From Luminiphilus sp. (GTDB lineage Bacteria; Pseudomonadota; Gammaproteobacteria; Pseudomonadales; Halieaceae), in the NCBI GenBank assembly GCA_029253085.1, contig JAQXAF010000090.1, positions 1-43,218 of the forward strand: DNA of 43,218 nt, read 5' to 3'. Below the pieces are notes generated by a model. The model was not told the origin of the DNA, did not search any database, and worked only from the letters and a program-made list of their open reading frames with translations. The translations under genes and the position numbers were made by a program. Shown here in pieces: positions 27,586-35,362 of the stretch; the first letter of the stretch is position 1; each line of letters begins with the position of its first letter.

Positions 27586-27938
27586 TACTCAGCGCTAGGT
27601 GGTGCGGTCCACAACCGCTCAAGATCGTAAAAACTGCGGGTTGCCGGTTGCATCACGTGTACCACGACATCGCCAAAATCTACCAGCACCCACTCACCTG
27701 CCGTTTCACCCTCGATGCCGATGGGTCGCATGGCCTCACTTTTCGCCCGCATGATGACGTTATCCGCTAGGGACTTCACATGACGCGTAGACGTGCCGCT
27801 AGCAATTACCAGAAAGTCCATCACCGAACTCAAAGCTTTCACATCGATCACCACCGGATCGACCGCTTTGAGATCATCCAAGGCATCGAGTACCAGCCCC
27901 GTTAGCGCGTCGTGCTCCGACGCGGTTAAATCTGTCAC
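27585..27938 (-). CDS. rsfS: Ribosomal silencing factor RsfS
   Basis: RsfS binds ribosomal protein uL14 and blocks subunit joining under nutrient limitation. The 117-residue protein has the Iojap-like fold signatures: LDDLKAVDPVVIDV, DFLVIASGTSTRHVKSLADNV, and GEWVLVDFGDVVVHVM near the C-terminus. The start is GTG at 27938, with a strong AGGGGG site about 7 bases upstream. It lies between nadD and rlmH as in most gammaproteobacteria. Confidence 0.97.
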   Translation of the reverse strand: MTDLTASEHDALTGLVLDALDDLKAVDPVVIDVKALSSVMDFLVIASGTSTRHVKSLADNVIMRAKSEAMRPIGIEGETAGEWVLVDFGDVVVHVMQPATRSFYDLERLWTAPPSAE

Positions 27939-27957
27939 TCAAAAACCCCCTGAGGAA

Positions 27958-28605
27958 TCACTTTATAGAACGGTATAAACCCTGTTCGTTAATATACTCC
28001 AATACCGGGTCGGGCAGGAGATATCTGACGTTTCTACCGCCTTCAATCCCAAGCCGCAGAGCAGATGATGAGACATCTAACCCCGGTTGCACCAATCTGG
28101 ACACCGCACCCCGTGTCTGTTTTAAAAGCTGCGATGGCGGAACTTCATGTTCTTCCAGCCAGCGTTGCAGCTCAAGCGGCAATTGTAGATCCCCGGGAGG
28201 CCGAGACAATACGGCAATACTGGCGAACTCTAATAAAATACGCCAGTCGTGCCAGCGATTAAGCCGTTGCAGTGAATCAGCGCCCATAATGAAAACAATC
28301 GCGACATCGGCACCTAACTCTTGGCGCAACTCTCGTAAGCTGGCTACGGTATAGGAAAGACCCTCTCGGTCCAGCTCCCGACGGTCAACACTTAAGCCCT
28401 CTGTGCCTGCAACCGCTAAGTCGAGCATTGTTGCCCGGTGTGCTGCACTCACACCTGGGGTCGCTTTAAGCGGCGGCAAGGCCGCGGGCATAAGCCGGAT
28501 CGTTGAGAGGCCGAGCATGTCCCGGCAATCCAGCGCCCCCCGCAAATGTCCTACATGCACTGGATTAAAGGTTCCGCCCAACACACCCACGGCTGGGTGA
28601 GTCAC
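27958..28605 (-). CDS. nadD: Nicotinate-mononucleotide adenylyltransferase NadD
   Basis: NadD forms nicotinate adenine dinucleotide from NaMN and ATP in NAD synthesis. The 215-residue protein has the nucleotidyltransferase motif [13 protein letters not shown] at about 10-22 and the C-terminal SSSALRLGI (ISSTxIR-equivalent) near 180, followed by [18 protein letters not shown], the usual family ending. The start is GTG at 28605, overlapping the proA stop as GTGA. proA-nadD-rsfS-rlmH is the pseudomonad order. Confidence 0.97.
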   Translation of the reverse strand: MTHPAVGVLGGTFNPVHVGHLRGALDCRDMLGLSTIRLMPAALPPLKATPGVSAAHRATMLDLAVAGTEGLSVDRRELDREGLSYTVASLRELRQELGADVAIVFIMGADSLQRLNRWHDWRILLEFASIAVLSRPPGDLQLPLELQRWLEEHEVPPSQLLKQTRGAVSRLVQPGLDVSSSALRLGIEGGRNVRYLLPDPVLEYINEQGLYRSIK

Positions 28606-29864
28606 TGGCGCACGTGCCCATCGCCAAAGACAACGTATTTGCTCGACGTGAGGCCCTCAAGGCCAACAGGACCTCGAGCATGCAACTTATCGGTGGAGAT
28701 ACCAATTTCAGCGCCCAAACCGTATTCGAAACCGTCGGCAAAACGTGTCGAAGCGTTGATCATGACCGAGCTTGAGTCGACCTCGCGCAAAAACCGCATG
28801 GCCGTCCCGTGGTTTTCGGTCACGATACTCTCTGTGTGCCCGGAGCTGTATTCGGCAATATGCGTCATCGCGCCGTCAACACCTGCAACAACCCTGATAG
28901 CCAATATAGGGGCGAGATATTCAGCGTGCCAATCCGCTTCGGTGGCCGCAACGCCCACCGAGGCACTCGCAGCACGGGCTTTAGGGCATCCCCGCAGTTC
29001 AACACCAGCAGCAGCTAGCGCATCAGCAATGGGAGGCAGTAACGCGATAGCCGCTTCGTCAACCAGTAGGGTCTCCAAGGTGTTGCAAGTACCATAGCGA
29101 TGAGTCTTCGCGTTGAGTGTAATCGCTTGTGCTCGATCAGGGCATGCCTGAGCATCGATATAGACATGGCAAATGCCATCGAGGTGTTTGAGTACAGGAA
29201 CCGTGGCTGCGCCGCTGATTCGCTCGATTAATCCTTTGCCACCCCGGGGTATTACCATGTCGACGTAATCTGAGAGTCGAATGAGGGCATCTACCACGGC
29301 GCGATCTGTCGTTGCCACCACCTGAGTTGCCGCAGCGGGCAACCCTGCTACGGCCAAACCTTCCTGAATGTAACGCCCAAGCGCCAAGTTGGAGTTAATG
29401 GCTTCAGACCCCCCTCGCAGAATGGCGGCATTACCCGCTTTTAAGCACAAGCTGGCTGCCTCCACCGTGACGTTGGGCCGTGATTCATAAACGATGCCAA
29501 TGACACCCAGCGGGACCCGCATTTTGCCGACTCGAATTCCGGAGTCCATTGTACGAACGCCATCAATGGCACCGACCGGATCGGGTAGTGCAGCGACCTG
29601 CTCTAGGCTCACCATTAAACTGGCGATCCTTTCGACATTGAGCTCGAGCCTGTCCAGCAGTGCTGGCGCCAACCCTGACTTCACACCCGCAGCCAAATCC
29701 TCGGCGTTAGCCGCCATAAGATCGTTGCGATTATCTGCAATCGCGTCTCGCATGGCGAGCAGCGCCTGATTTCGAGTGGCTACAGTACTCGCCGCAATAA
29801 TACGCGAGGCTTCGCGGGCCTGCCGACCCAGCTCCTTTACGCTATTTTCGATGGACACAGTCAT
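28602..29864 (-). CDS. proA: Gamma-glutamyl phosphate reductase
   Basis: ProA reduces gamma-glutamyl phosphate to glutamate semialdehyde in proline synthesis. The 420-residue aldehyde-dehydrogenase-fold protein has [17 protein letters not shown] (117-133), [14 protein letters not shown], and the catalytic Cys at C260 in [16 protein letters not shown] 29864 is possible, but AAGGA abuts it directly; GTG at 29858 (residue 3) has the same AAGGA at a normal 6-base spacing and may be the true start. proB is not in the window. Confidence 0.97.
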   Translation of the reverse strand: MTVSIENSVKELGRQAREASRIIAASTVATRNQALLAMRDAIADNRNDLMAANAEDLAAGVKSGLAPALLDRLELNVERIASLMVSLEQVAALPDPVGAIDGVRTMDSGIRVGKMRVPLGVIGIVYESRPNVTVEAASLCLKAGNAAILRGGSEAINSNLALGRYIQEGLAVAGLPAAATQVVATTDRAVVDALIRLSDYVDMVIPRGGKGLIERISGAATVPVLKHLDGICHVYIDAQACPDRAQAITLNAKTHRYGTCNTLETLLVDEAAIALLPPIADALAAAGVELRGCPKARAASASVGVAATEADWHAEYLAPILAIRVVAGVDGAMTHIAEYSSGHTESIVTENHGTAMRFLREVDSSSVMINASTRFADGFEYGLGAEIGISTDKLHARGPVGLEGLTSSKYVVFGDGHVRQ

Positions 29865-29940
29865 TCCTTAATCGGGACAGCCACAGTATACGCCCTAGAC
29901 ACGCACTCCCACAGGCCTCAATGCGGCTGTGAAGGCAGTC

Positions 29941-29976
29941 TTGAATACAATCGTGAATGCAATCGTGAATGCAGTT
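29941..29976. repeat. Three tandem 12-bp repeats upstream of bfd
   Basis: Three consecutive 12-base units read TTGAATACAATC, GTGAATGCAATC and GTGAATGCAGTT. They end at the G-A-C of the -35/Fur-like region of bfd. A 12-bp period is slightly more than one helical turn, so they could be stacked binding sites for one protein on nearly the same face, or a replication-slippage product. They lie in the 144-base proA-bfd divergent spacer, and no gene overlaps them. Confidence 0.85.
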
Positions 29977-30008
29977 GACAATGATTCGCAATTGCGTATG
30001 CTAACTGC
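29975..30008 (+). promoter_or_regulatory. bfd promoter with overlapping Fur-like box
   Basis: A -35 hexamer TTGACA (29975-29980), a 16-base spacer and a -10 hexamer TATGCT (29997-30002) form a good sigma-70 promoter. GACAATGATTCGCAATTGC (29977-29995) matches the 19-base Fur consensus GATAATGATAATCATTATC at 12 positions by my count and covers the spacer, so iron-loaded Fur would block it, as for bfd genes of other gammaproteobacteria. The predicted start point, 6-7 bases after the -10, falls at or just before the ATG at 30009, implying a leaderless transcript. Confidence 0.6.
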
Positions 30009-30230
30009 ATGTTTGTTTGTATATGCAATGGCGTTACCGACTCTTCCATCCGGCGCGAGATGGAGGCCGGCGCGACTTCTTTTGCCGACGTCCAAAATCG
30101 ATTGGGTGTGGCCCGCCAGTGTGGCTCCTGCGAACACCTGGCTCGTGCCATCGTCAACGAATTTTCTAAACCCGATCCCCGATACTTTTACAACGCCTCT
30201 CCGGACGAATCTATGGCCGCCGTAGCCTGA
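30009..30230 (+). CDS. bfd: Bacterioferritin-associated ferredoxin Bfd
   Basis: Bfd is a small [2Fe-2S] protein that docks on bacterioferritin and donates electrons to release stored iron. The 73-residue protein has cluster ligands C4, C6, C38 and C41 (VCICNGVTD and RQCGSC), the exact Bfd spacing, and a helical BFD domain. It lies 134 bases upstream of bfr in the same direction. No Shine-Dalgarno sequence precedes the ATG, and the promoter analysis suggests a leaderless mRNA. The sequence after about residue 60 is a variable tail. Confidence 0.94.
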   Translation: MFVCICNGVTDSSIRREMEAGATSFADVQNRLGVARQCGSCEHLARAIVNEFSKPDPRYFYNASPDESMAAVA

Positions 30231-30242
30231 CGGTAACGAAGC

Positions 30243-30263
30243 TGCTAATCATTCTGATTAGCA
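30243..30263. promoter_or_regulatory. Perfect palindrome between bfd and bfr
   Basis: TGCTAATCA and TGATTAGCA form a 9-bp perfect inverted repeat around a 3-base centre TTC, 13 bases after the bfd stop. No T-run follows. The short centre suits a dimeric repressor operator better than a hairpin loop. It is A-T-rich like an iron-regulator site, but it does not match the Fur 7-1-7 pattern well. It could control bfr separately from bfd. Confidence 0.45.
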
Positions 30264-30363
30264 TTAGAAAATTCATTTAAAACAATAGCTTAAGCGATTT
30301 ATTTTGTGGTTCATTCGCGATCGTTGCGGTATCATGGGGCAACTCTTCCCATAGGACCGCACC

Positions 30364-30852
30364 ATGAAAGGCGACGCTAAAGTTATCGAGCACCTCAACA
30401 AAATCCTCTACAACGAGCTGGTTGCGATCAACCAGTATTTTTTGCACAGCAAAATGTATAAAGACTGGGGTCTCAGTGAACTCGCAGAGCATGAGTACCA
30501 CGAGTCTATTGATGAAATGAAGCACGCAGACGCCCTCGTAGAGCGCATCCTGTTTCTTGAGGGCCTTCCCAATTTGCAAGACCTCGGGAGACTCATGATT
30601 GGCGAAAACCCCCGAGAAATGCTCGAGTGCGATTTGAAACTTGAGCATATCGCCCACGAAGACCTCAAAGCGACCGTGGCGCATTGTGAAGAGGTCAGGG
30701 ATTACGTCTCGAGAGACCTTGCGCAAAGCATCTTAGATGCCGAAGAAGAGCACATCGACTGGCTGGAAACCCAGCTATCGCTGATGGATCGTGTCGGCGA
30801 GCAAAACTACCTCCAAACTGCGATGCGCACAGTCAAGCCGTCTGCAAGCTGA
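30364..30852 (+). CDS. bfr: Bacterioferritin
   Basis: Heme-containing 24-mer iron-storage ferritin. The 162-residue protein keeps every ligand at E. coli numbering: ferroxidase residues E18, E51, H54, E94, E127 and H130, and the inter-subunit heme ligand M52 (SIDEMKHAD). The four-helix ferritin core is full length. ATG 30364 has AGGA 7 bases upstream. It follows bfd, its electron-donor gene, after a spacer containing the palindrome at 30243-30263. It converges on the amidohydrolase gene with a 7-base gap. Confidence 0.97.
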   Translation: MKGDAKVIEHLNKILYNELVAINQYFLHSKMYKDWGLSELAEHEYHESIDEMKHADALVERILFLEGLPNLQDLGRLMIGENPREMLECDLKLEHIAHEDLKATVAHCEEVRDYVSRDLAQSILDAEEEHIDWLETQLSLMDRVGEQNYLQTAMRTVKPSAS

Positions 30853-30859
30853 GGCAGCC

Positions 30860-32521
30860 TTAATCAGCCAGTGGGGTGGTATCAAGGTAACGCCCCGCGG
30901 CAACTGCAGGCACTAACGTCCCACTGGCTACTGTAATCACCCCACCAACAACCACCCAATTAATGCCCACGGGCGACTGCCAGGGTGATCCATAATCGGC
31001 ACCAGCAGCCACCCCTTCAGGATCAAAAACCACCAGGTCGGCATCTGCCCCCACTGCTACACGCCCTTTGCGGCTAAATTGGGGCGCAAAGGTTTCAAGC
31101 CATTGTGCCTGTTTCAAGCTAATGCGAGACAGTGCATCGCTGAGCCCAAGTATCTCCTGCTCGCGAACGTAACGACCCAACAAACGAGAGAAACTGCCCG
31201 AGATATTGGGGTTGGTCATTTGCCCTGTGTCAAAAGCGGGTAAAGCATCCGTCGACACCATCATATCGGGCCAGCGCAGGGCTGAATGAAGCCAAGACTC
31301 CTGCACGTAATGATGGTTAACCATTCCGCCGGGCTCAGCTTCAGCATAGCGCCCCCAGGTTTCCTCCGTGAGCCACTCACCCGTGGCCACCCACTGCACA
31401 TCGGTATAATCGATGGCAAAAATAGTGCGCCAATCGCGCTTGCGAAATACGTCCGCGGAAATACTGGTCCCCCCAGCCAAATAACTCAGGGTTTCTGTGG
31501 TCACCCGCACCCCTCGGGCTCGAGCGGCATCAATTTTTTCCAACCATCTCTCAATGCCGTTCATCGCGTTATGTGTAATGTGGCAAATAAATACGGCTGT
31601 ATCGTATTGCTCCGCAAGAGCTAAAACTTCATCAAGCCCTTGGGGGTCTCCCGGGAGGTTGCGTCGCACGTGCACAAAAACCGGGACCTTGTGCTCCCCC
31701 GCCACACCGAAAATCATGGCCAACTCATCTTGACTCACCGCATCACGCATGTAGTCAAGCAACAGACCAATGCCCAGACCGCCCCCATCAAGACCCTCTT
31801 CGAGCTTGCGACGAATCGCAGTAATTTGAGGCGCAGTCGCGCGCTGTGTAAACGCGGGAGAGGCCATACCCGCCTGCTCACCCCGGTAAAAAAAGTAGGG
31901 TAAATCGCGACCTTCGAGGACTTGGATCCGTGCGGCAAAGTGCCCCACGGATGCTCCATAGTGAATAATAGGACGATCAGCTACTAGGTCGCCGGCAGCC
32001 GATGAAGGCAAGGCACCAGCCTCCATCTCCAGCTGCGTCGTTACGCCATCAAGCACGTTCCGCTGCTGCCCTAGCGGTGTCAGGGTGTGGCTATGAATGT
32101 CTATAAAACCAGGGGCCACCACCAAACCGGTCGCGTCGATCGCCTGAGTTCCCGCAAGTGGCGTTTGGCTTATTGACGCCACTCGCCCCTGTCGGATGCC
32201 AATATGTCGAATAGCGTCTAAGCCGGTCTCAGGGTTGATCACCCGGCCATTGTTGATGACTAAAGAAAAGGGCTCCGCAGCGTCTGCGAACAGAGCCTGC
32301 GGAATGAATAGAACCCAAGTAAATAGCAGCGCGGCCAGCCGTGCTTTTGGATCCCTTATGTTTTTGCTGAAAATACGCAGGCTACCTGAGACTTTTAAGC
32401 CTGATCGCTGGCACCAGCTTTTATCGCCTCGGCCAACTCGCCTGAAGTTTCCATCTCGGCAATGATATCGCAGCCGCCGATTAGCTCGCCGTCGACCCAC
32501 AGCTGCGGAAACGTCGGCCAA
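30860..32521 (-). CDS. Exported amidohydrolase, D-aminoacylase/dihydroorotase-like family
   Basis: A metal-dependent amidohydrolase resembling N-acyl-D-amino-acid deacylases. The composite beta-sandwich start is LVINNGRVINPETG, followed by metal-binding HSH in GFIDIHSHT, a VHVRR motif, CHITHNAM with the D-aminoacylase-like Cys-His, and the closing strand GADADLVVFDPEG. A hydrophobic segment AALLFTWVLFIPQALFA before ADAAEPF looks like a signal peptide. The start is unresolved. The coordinate given is the furthest in-frame TTG, inside grxD; GTG 32500 is next. No ATG, GTG or TTG lies in frame between the grxD stop and the signal peptide, where only CTG 32380 and ATT 32374 are available. The substrate is unknown. 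Confidence 0.8.
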   Translation of the reverse strand: MADVSAAVGRRRANRRLRYHCRDGNFRRVGRGDKSWCQRSGLKVSGSLRIFSKNIRDPKARLAALLFTWVLFIPQALFADAAEPFSLVINNGRVINPETGLDAIRHIGIRQGRVASISQTPLAGTQAIDATGLVVAPGFIDIHSHTLTPLGQQRNVLDGVTTQLEMEAGALPSSAAGDLVADRPIIHYGASVGHFAARIQVLEGRDLPYFFYRGEQAGMASPAFTQRATAPQITAIRRKLEEGLDGGGLGIGLLLDYMRDAVSQDELAMIFGVAGEHKVPVFVHVRRNLPGDPQGLDEVLALAEQYDTAVFICHITHNAMNGIERWLEKIDAARARGVRVTTETLSYLAGGTSISADVFRKRDWRTIFAIDYTDVQWVATGEWLTEETWGRYAEAEPGGMVNHHYVQESWLHSALRWPDMMVSTDALPAFDTGQMTNPNISGSFSRLLGRYVREQEILGLSDALSRISLKQAQWLETFAPQFSRKGRVAVGADADLVVFDPEGVAAGADYGSPWQSPVGINWVVVGGVITVASGTLVPAVAAGRYLDTTPLAD

Positions 32522-32718
32522 TTAGCGTAAATCGGTAGATTGGCGCGGATTTCTGGGTTTGAAAGAATGTCCACATAGGCAAAACGCTCGCCTACACTGG
32601 CCAAGGCCTGAACAGCTCGAGCAGAAAAACCACACTGCGGCTGATTGGGTGAACCCTTCATGTACAGGATGACCCGATTGCTGGTGACCTGTTCTTTAAT
32701 TGTTTCCATAATATCCAT
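32395..32718 (-). CDS. grxD: Monothiol glutaredoxin GrxD
   Basis: Grx4-type monothiol glutaredoxin that binds and transfers [2Fe-2S] clusters with glutathione, often with BolA. I start it at ATG 32718 (107 residues) because GGAGAG lies about 6 bases upstream; TTG 32730 is less likely. The active site is CGFS (C29-S32) in YMKGSPNQPQCGFSARAV, with WPTFPQLWVDGELIGGCDII completing the glutathione- and cluster-binding surface. It is divergent from argD and, with bfr/bfd nearby, belongs to an iron-handling neighbourhood like that of pseudomonads. Confidence 0.97.
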   Translation of the reverse strand: MDIMETIKEQVTSNRVILYMKGSPNQPQCGFSARAVQALASVGERFAYVDILSNPEIRANLPIYANWPTFPQLWVDGELIGGCDIIAEMETSGELAEAIKAGASDQA

Positions 32719-32802
32719 GGTGCTCTCCAAAATGCAGTAAATGGGCCGTGGTTAGCCCGACCACTTATCTAGCTACTAGTATAACGCCGAGAAGCCGCGG
32801 AT

Positions 32803-32823
32803 ACATGCCTGATCGCGGCATGT
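32803..32823. promoter_or_regulatory. Inverted repeat in the grxD-argD divergent spacer
   Basis: ACATGCC and GGCATGT form a perfect 7-bp inverted repeat with 7 bases between the arms, about 60 bases upstream of the argD ATG. TTTAAA follows, but no T-run. It does not match the ArgR consensus I know (TNTGAATWWWWATTCANW). An operator for either divergent gene is possible. Nothing else was recognised in the 166-base spacer. Confidence 0.35.
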
Positions 32824-32884
32824 TTAAACCATCCTCCGCAAACTGTAGACTTGCGCGCTCACTCAACTGACCGGTCTTTGAACG

Positions 32885-34060
32885 ATGTCAGCCATTATGC
32901 GCACCTACAAACAGTTACCGGTCGCCTTCGTTCGAGGGCGCGGGGCGACGCTTTGGGATACTCAGGGCAGGCCTTACCTTGACGGCCTGTCTGGGATTGC
33001 TGTCACAAACTTGGGCCATTGCCACCCCAGGGTTACCCAAGCAATCGAAGAGCAAGCCCGGGAGCTGGTCCACACCTCCAACTTGTTTCGCATTCCCGGC
33101 CAGGAGCAGCTGGGTGCTGAGCTGGTCTCGGCCACCGCGATGGAGTCCGTCTTTTTTTGCAACTCCGGCGCTGAAGCCAATGAGGTTGCTATTAAGCTGG
33201 CGCGTCGCTACGGCCACGACCGCGACATAAAAACCCCGACCGTCGTTGTTTTAGACGGTGCCTTCCATGGCCGCACGTTGGGGGCGCTAGCGGCGACGGC
33301 TGGCGAGGCCATGCGCCAGCCCTTCGAGCCCATGGTGCCCGGATTTATTCGCATTGCCCCCGAGGATTTCAATGGGCTCAAATCCCTTGAGGCCCAAGCC
33401 GATATCGTGGCGGTGCTGGTAGAGCCTGTTCAGGGCGAAGGCGGTGTCCGCCCACTGTCTCGCGACTACCTACTTGCACTGAGAGCGCTGTGCGACCAGC
33501 AAAACTGGCTGCTGATGTTTGACGAGGTTCAAACCGGCAATGGGCGTTGTGGAGCACTTTATGCCTACCAACGTCTTGGTGTGACCCCCGATGTGCTGAT
33601 AACGGCGAAAGGCCTGGGTAACGGTTACCCTATTGGGGCCTGTCTTGCGAAAGGGGAGGCCTCTGCCACACTGAGAGCCGGCGATCATGGCACCACCTAC
33701 GGCGGTAGCCCTCTTGCCTGTGCTGCGGCTAGCGCTGTTGTGAATACCCTCGCTGATCCGCCTTTGCTTGCGCGAGCCGATGTCATTCGAGAGCACATTC
33801 TTAAAGCTTTCAGAGACCAGCTTGCGAACCCCGAGCACGTTGCTGAAATTCGCGGGCTAGGGCTCATGCTCGGAATAGAAGTGACCGTGCCAGCAACCGG
33901 GTTGGTCACTTCGGCTTTAGAACAGGGCGTCGTAATTAATGTGACAGCGGGCAACACCATTAGACTGTTACCACCTCTGGTCATGACCAATGACGAGGCC
34001 AACCAACTCGGCTACAGCGTGGCTGAAATTATTAATCAAGCGCCGGAGATAGCGGCATGA
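32885..34060 (+). CDS. argD: Acetylornithine aminotransferase ArgD
   Basis: PLP-dependent class III aminotransferase making N-acetylornithine, and in many bacteria also N-succinyl-diaminopimelate. The 391-residue protein has [18 protein letters not shown] (31-48), [21 protein letters not shown] (90-110), [11 protein letters not shown], and the PLP lysine K242 in [18 protein letters not shown] 32885 lacks a strong ribosome-binding site. Its TGA overlaps the argF ATG by four bases (ATGA), so argD-argF is a translationally coupled arginine operon. Confidence 0.96.
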   Translation: MSAIMRTYKQLPVAFVRGRGATLWDTQGRPYLDGLSGIAVTNLGHCHPRVTQAIEEQARELVHTSNLFRIPGQEQLGAELVSATAMESVFFCNSGAEANEVAIKLARRYGHDRDIKTPTVVVLDGAFHGRTLGALAATAGEAMRQPFEPMVPGFIRIAPEDFNGLKSLEAQADIVAVLVEPVQGEGGVRPLSRDYLLALRALCDQQNWLLMFDEVQTGNGRCGALYAYQRLGVTPDVLITAKGLGNGYPIGACLAKGEASATLRAGDHGTTYGGSPLACAAASAVVNTLADPPLLARADVIREHILKAFRDQLANPEHVAEIRGLGLMLGIEVTVPATGLVTSALEQGVVINVTAGNTIRLLPPLVMTNDEANQLGYSVAEIINQAPEIAA

Positions 34061-34962
34061 GCGGACCCAAGCATTTTCTGACACTGAGTGACCTGACCTC
34101 TGACGAACTCAGGGGCATCATTTCCAGAGCCAACGAACTGAAAATCCAGCAGCGCGAGGGCATTCCTCACGCAAGATACCCAGGCAAGGTTTTGGCCATG
34201 CTATTTGCCAAGGCGTCCACTCGAACACGGGTTTCCTTTGAAGTCGGTATGCGTCAGCTCGGTGGCAGCGCCCTATTTCTCTCTTCGGCTGATACGCAGT
34301 TAGGGCGGGGTGAGCCCGTCGAAGACACCGCTCGAGTACTCTCGTCAATGGTCGATCTCGTGATGATTCGCACCCATGACCACGGTAGCGTAGAACGCTT
34401 TGCTGACGTTGCCTCGGTACCCGTTATCAATGGCCTTACCGATGACTACCACCCCTGTCAGCTCCTGGCAGACATGCAAACTTGGTTTGAACATCGGGGT
34501 GATATTCAAGGTCGCCGCGTGTGCTGGCTGGGCGACGGTAATAATATGTGCCACTCCTACATCAACGCCGCACGATTGTTGGACTTCGAGTTGGTTGTGG
34601 CCTGCCCCGACGGTTATCAGCCGGCCTCACAGCTGGTGTCAGATAATAGTGACCGTGTCCATATCGTGCATGACCCTCGTGAAGCGGTGCTAGGTGCCGA
34701 CTTACTGGTGACCGATGTCTGGGCATCGATGGGGCAAGAGGATGAGCAGCAAGCCCGCAGTGCCGCAATGGCTCCTTATCAACTCAATCGCGAATTGCTC
34801 GCGCTTGCGGCACCCGAAGCGCTCTACATGCATTGCTTGCCCGCCCACCGTGATGAAGAGATCTCCTCGGAGCTCATGGCCGCACCCGAAACCGTGATTT
34901 GGGACGAGGCCGAAAATCGACTTCACGCCCAAAAAGCTTTGATTGAATTTTTGCTGGGCTGA
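34057..34962 (+). CDS. argF: Ornithine carbamoyltransferase ArgF
   Basis: Catabolically reversible but here presumably anabolic enzyme joining carbamoyl phosphate and ornithine to citrulline. The 301-residue protein has the carbamoyl-phosphate site STRTR (54-58, in [12 protein letters not shown]), [21 protein letters not shown] and the terminal [12 protein letters not shown] with the ornithine-site Cys-Leu-Pro. The start codon overlaps the argD stop. A GC-only hairpin follows 15 bases after its stop. Confidence 0.97.
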   Translation: MSGPKHFLTLSDLTSDELRGIISRANELKIQQREGIPHARYPGKVLAMLFAKASTRTRVSFEVGMRQLGGSALFLSSADTQLGRGEPVEDTARVLSSMVDLVMIRTHDHGSVERFADVASVPVINGLTDDYHPCQLLADMQTWFEHRGDIQGRRVCWLGDGNNMCHSYINAARLLDFELVVACPDGYQPASQLVSDNSDRVHIVHDPREAVLGADLLVTDVWASMGQEDEQQARSAAMAPYQLNRELLALAAPEALYMHCLPAHRDEEISSELMAAPETVIWDEAENRLHAQKALIEFLLG

Positions 34963-34977
34963 TACCCTAAAGTTTTA

Positions 34978-34995
34978 TCCCGGGTCATCCCGGGA
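34978..34995 (+). terminator. GC hairpin after argF, possible terminator
   Basis: TCCCGGG, a 4-base loop TCAT and CCCGGGA make a 7-bp stem 15 bases after the argF stop. No T-run follows, so it may only pause RNA polymerase or protect the mRNA end. Confidence 0.4.
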
Positions 34996-35362
34996 GCGCA
35001 CCCGAGACCAGCCGCCCCTGTGTGCTGGCCGATGTTTTGTCCCAAAAATATCAACAAAATCTGCTCAATCTATCCACAACCCCTAAAACCCGGCAGCCGC
35101 TAAGGTTTGTAGGACTGTCGCTGTTAGTGAGCGCTAACGTCGACCTATTTACACAGGTTGTGCACAGGTGTTCCAGCCTTTTTCTCTATTGCATTAGTCT
35201 CAATACCCACCTATCTTGGGGTAGTTGGACCGCCCCACCCCTATATGTTGGGTATAGGGGTCCTTCAGTGTTGGCGACAAACCAACAGAGGAAGGCACAA
35301 GGGACGCAAGCGGCGATCAAGCCCCAGCACCGATTTTTATATTTTGACGAGGCCAAAATAAG
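34996..35362 (+). promoter_or_regulatory. nrdA control region with DnaA-like and NrdR-like sites
   Basis: This gene-free stretch precedes nrdAB. Two DnaA-box-like nonamers are present: CTATCCACA (35070-35078) and TTGTGCACA (35158-35166), each one mismatch from TTATNCACA, plus a weaker ATTTACACA (35147-35155). A partial dyad GTTAGTGAGCGCTAAC is at 35123-35138. Two NrdR-like 16-mers follow: CCCACCTATCTTGGGG (35206-35221) and CCCCTATATGTTGGGT (35238-35253). Their centres are 32 bases apart, as in known paired NrdR boxes. The second overlaps a perfect 9-bp inverted repeat, ACCCCTATA and TATAGGGGT (35237-35261). E. coli nrdAB is controlled by both DnaA and NrdR. No promoter hexamers could be fixed confidently. 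Confidence 0.55.
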
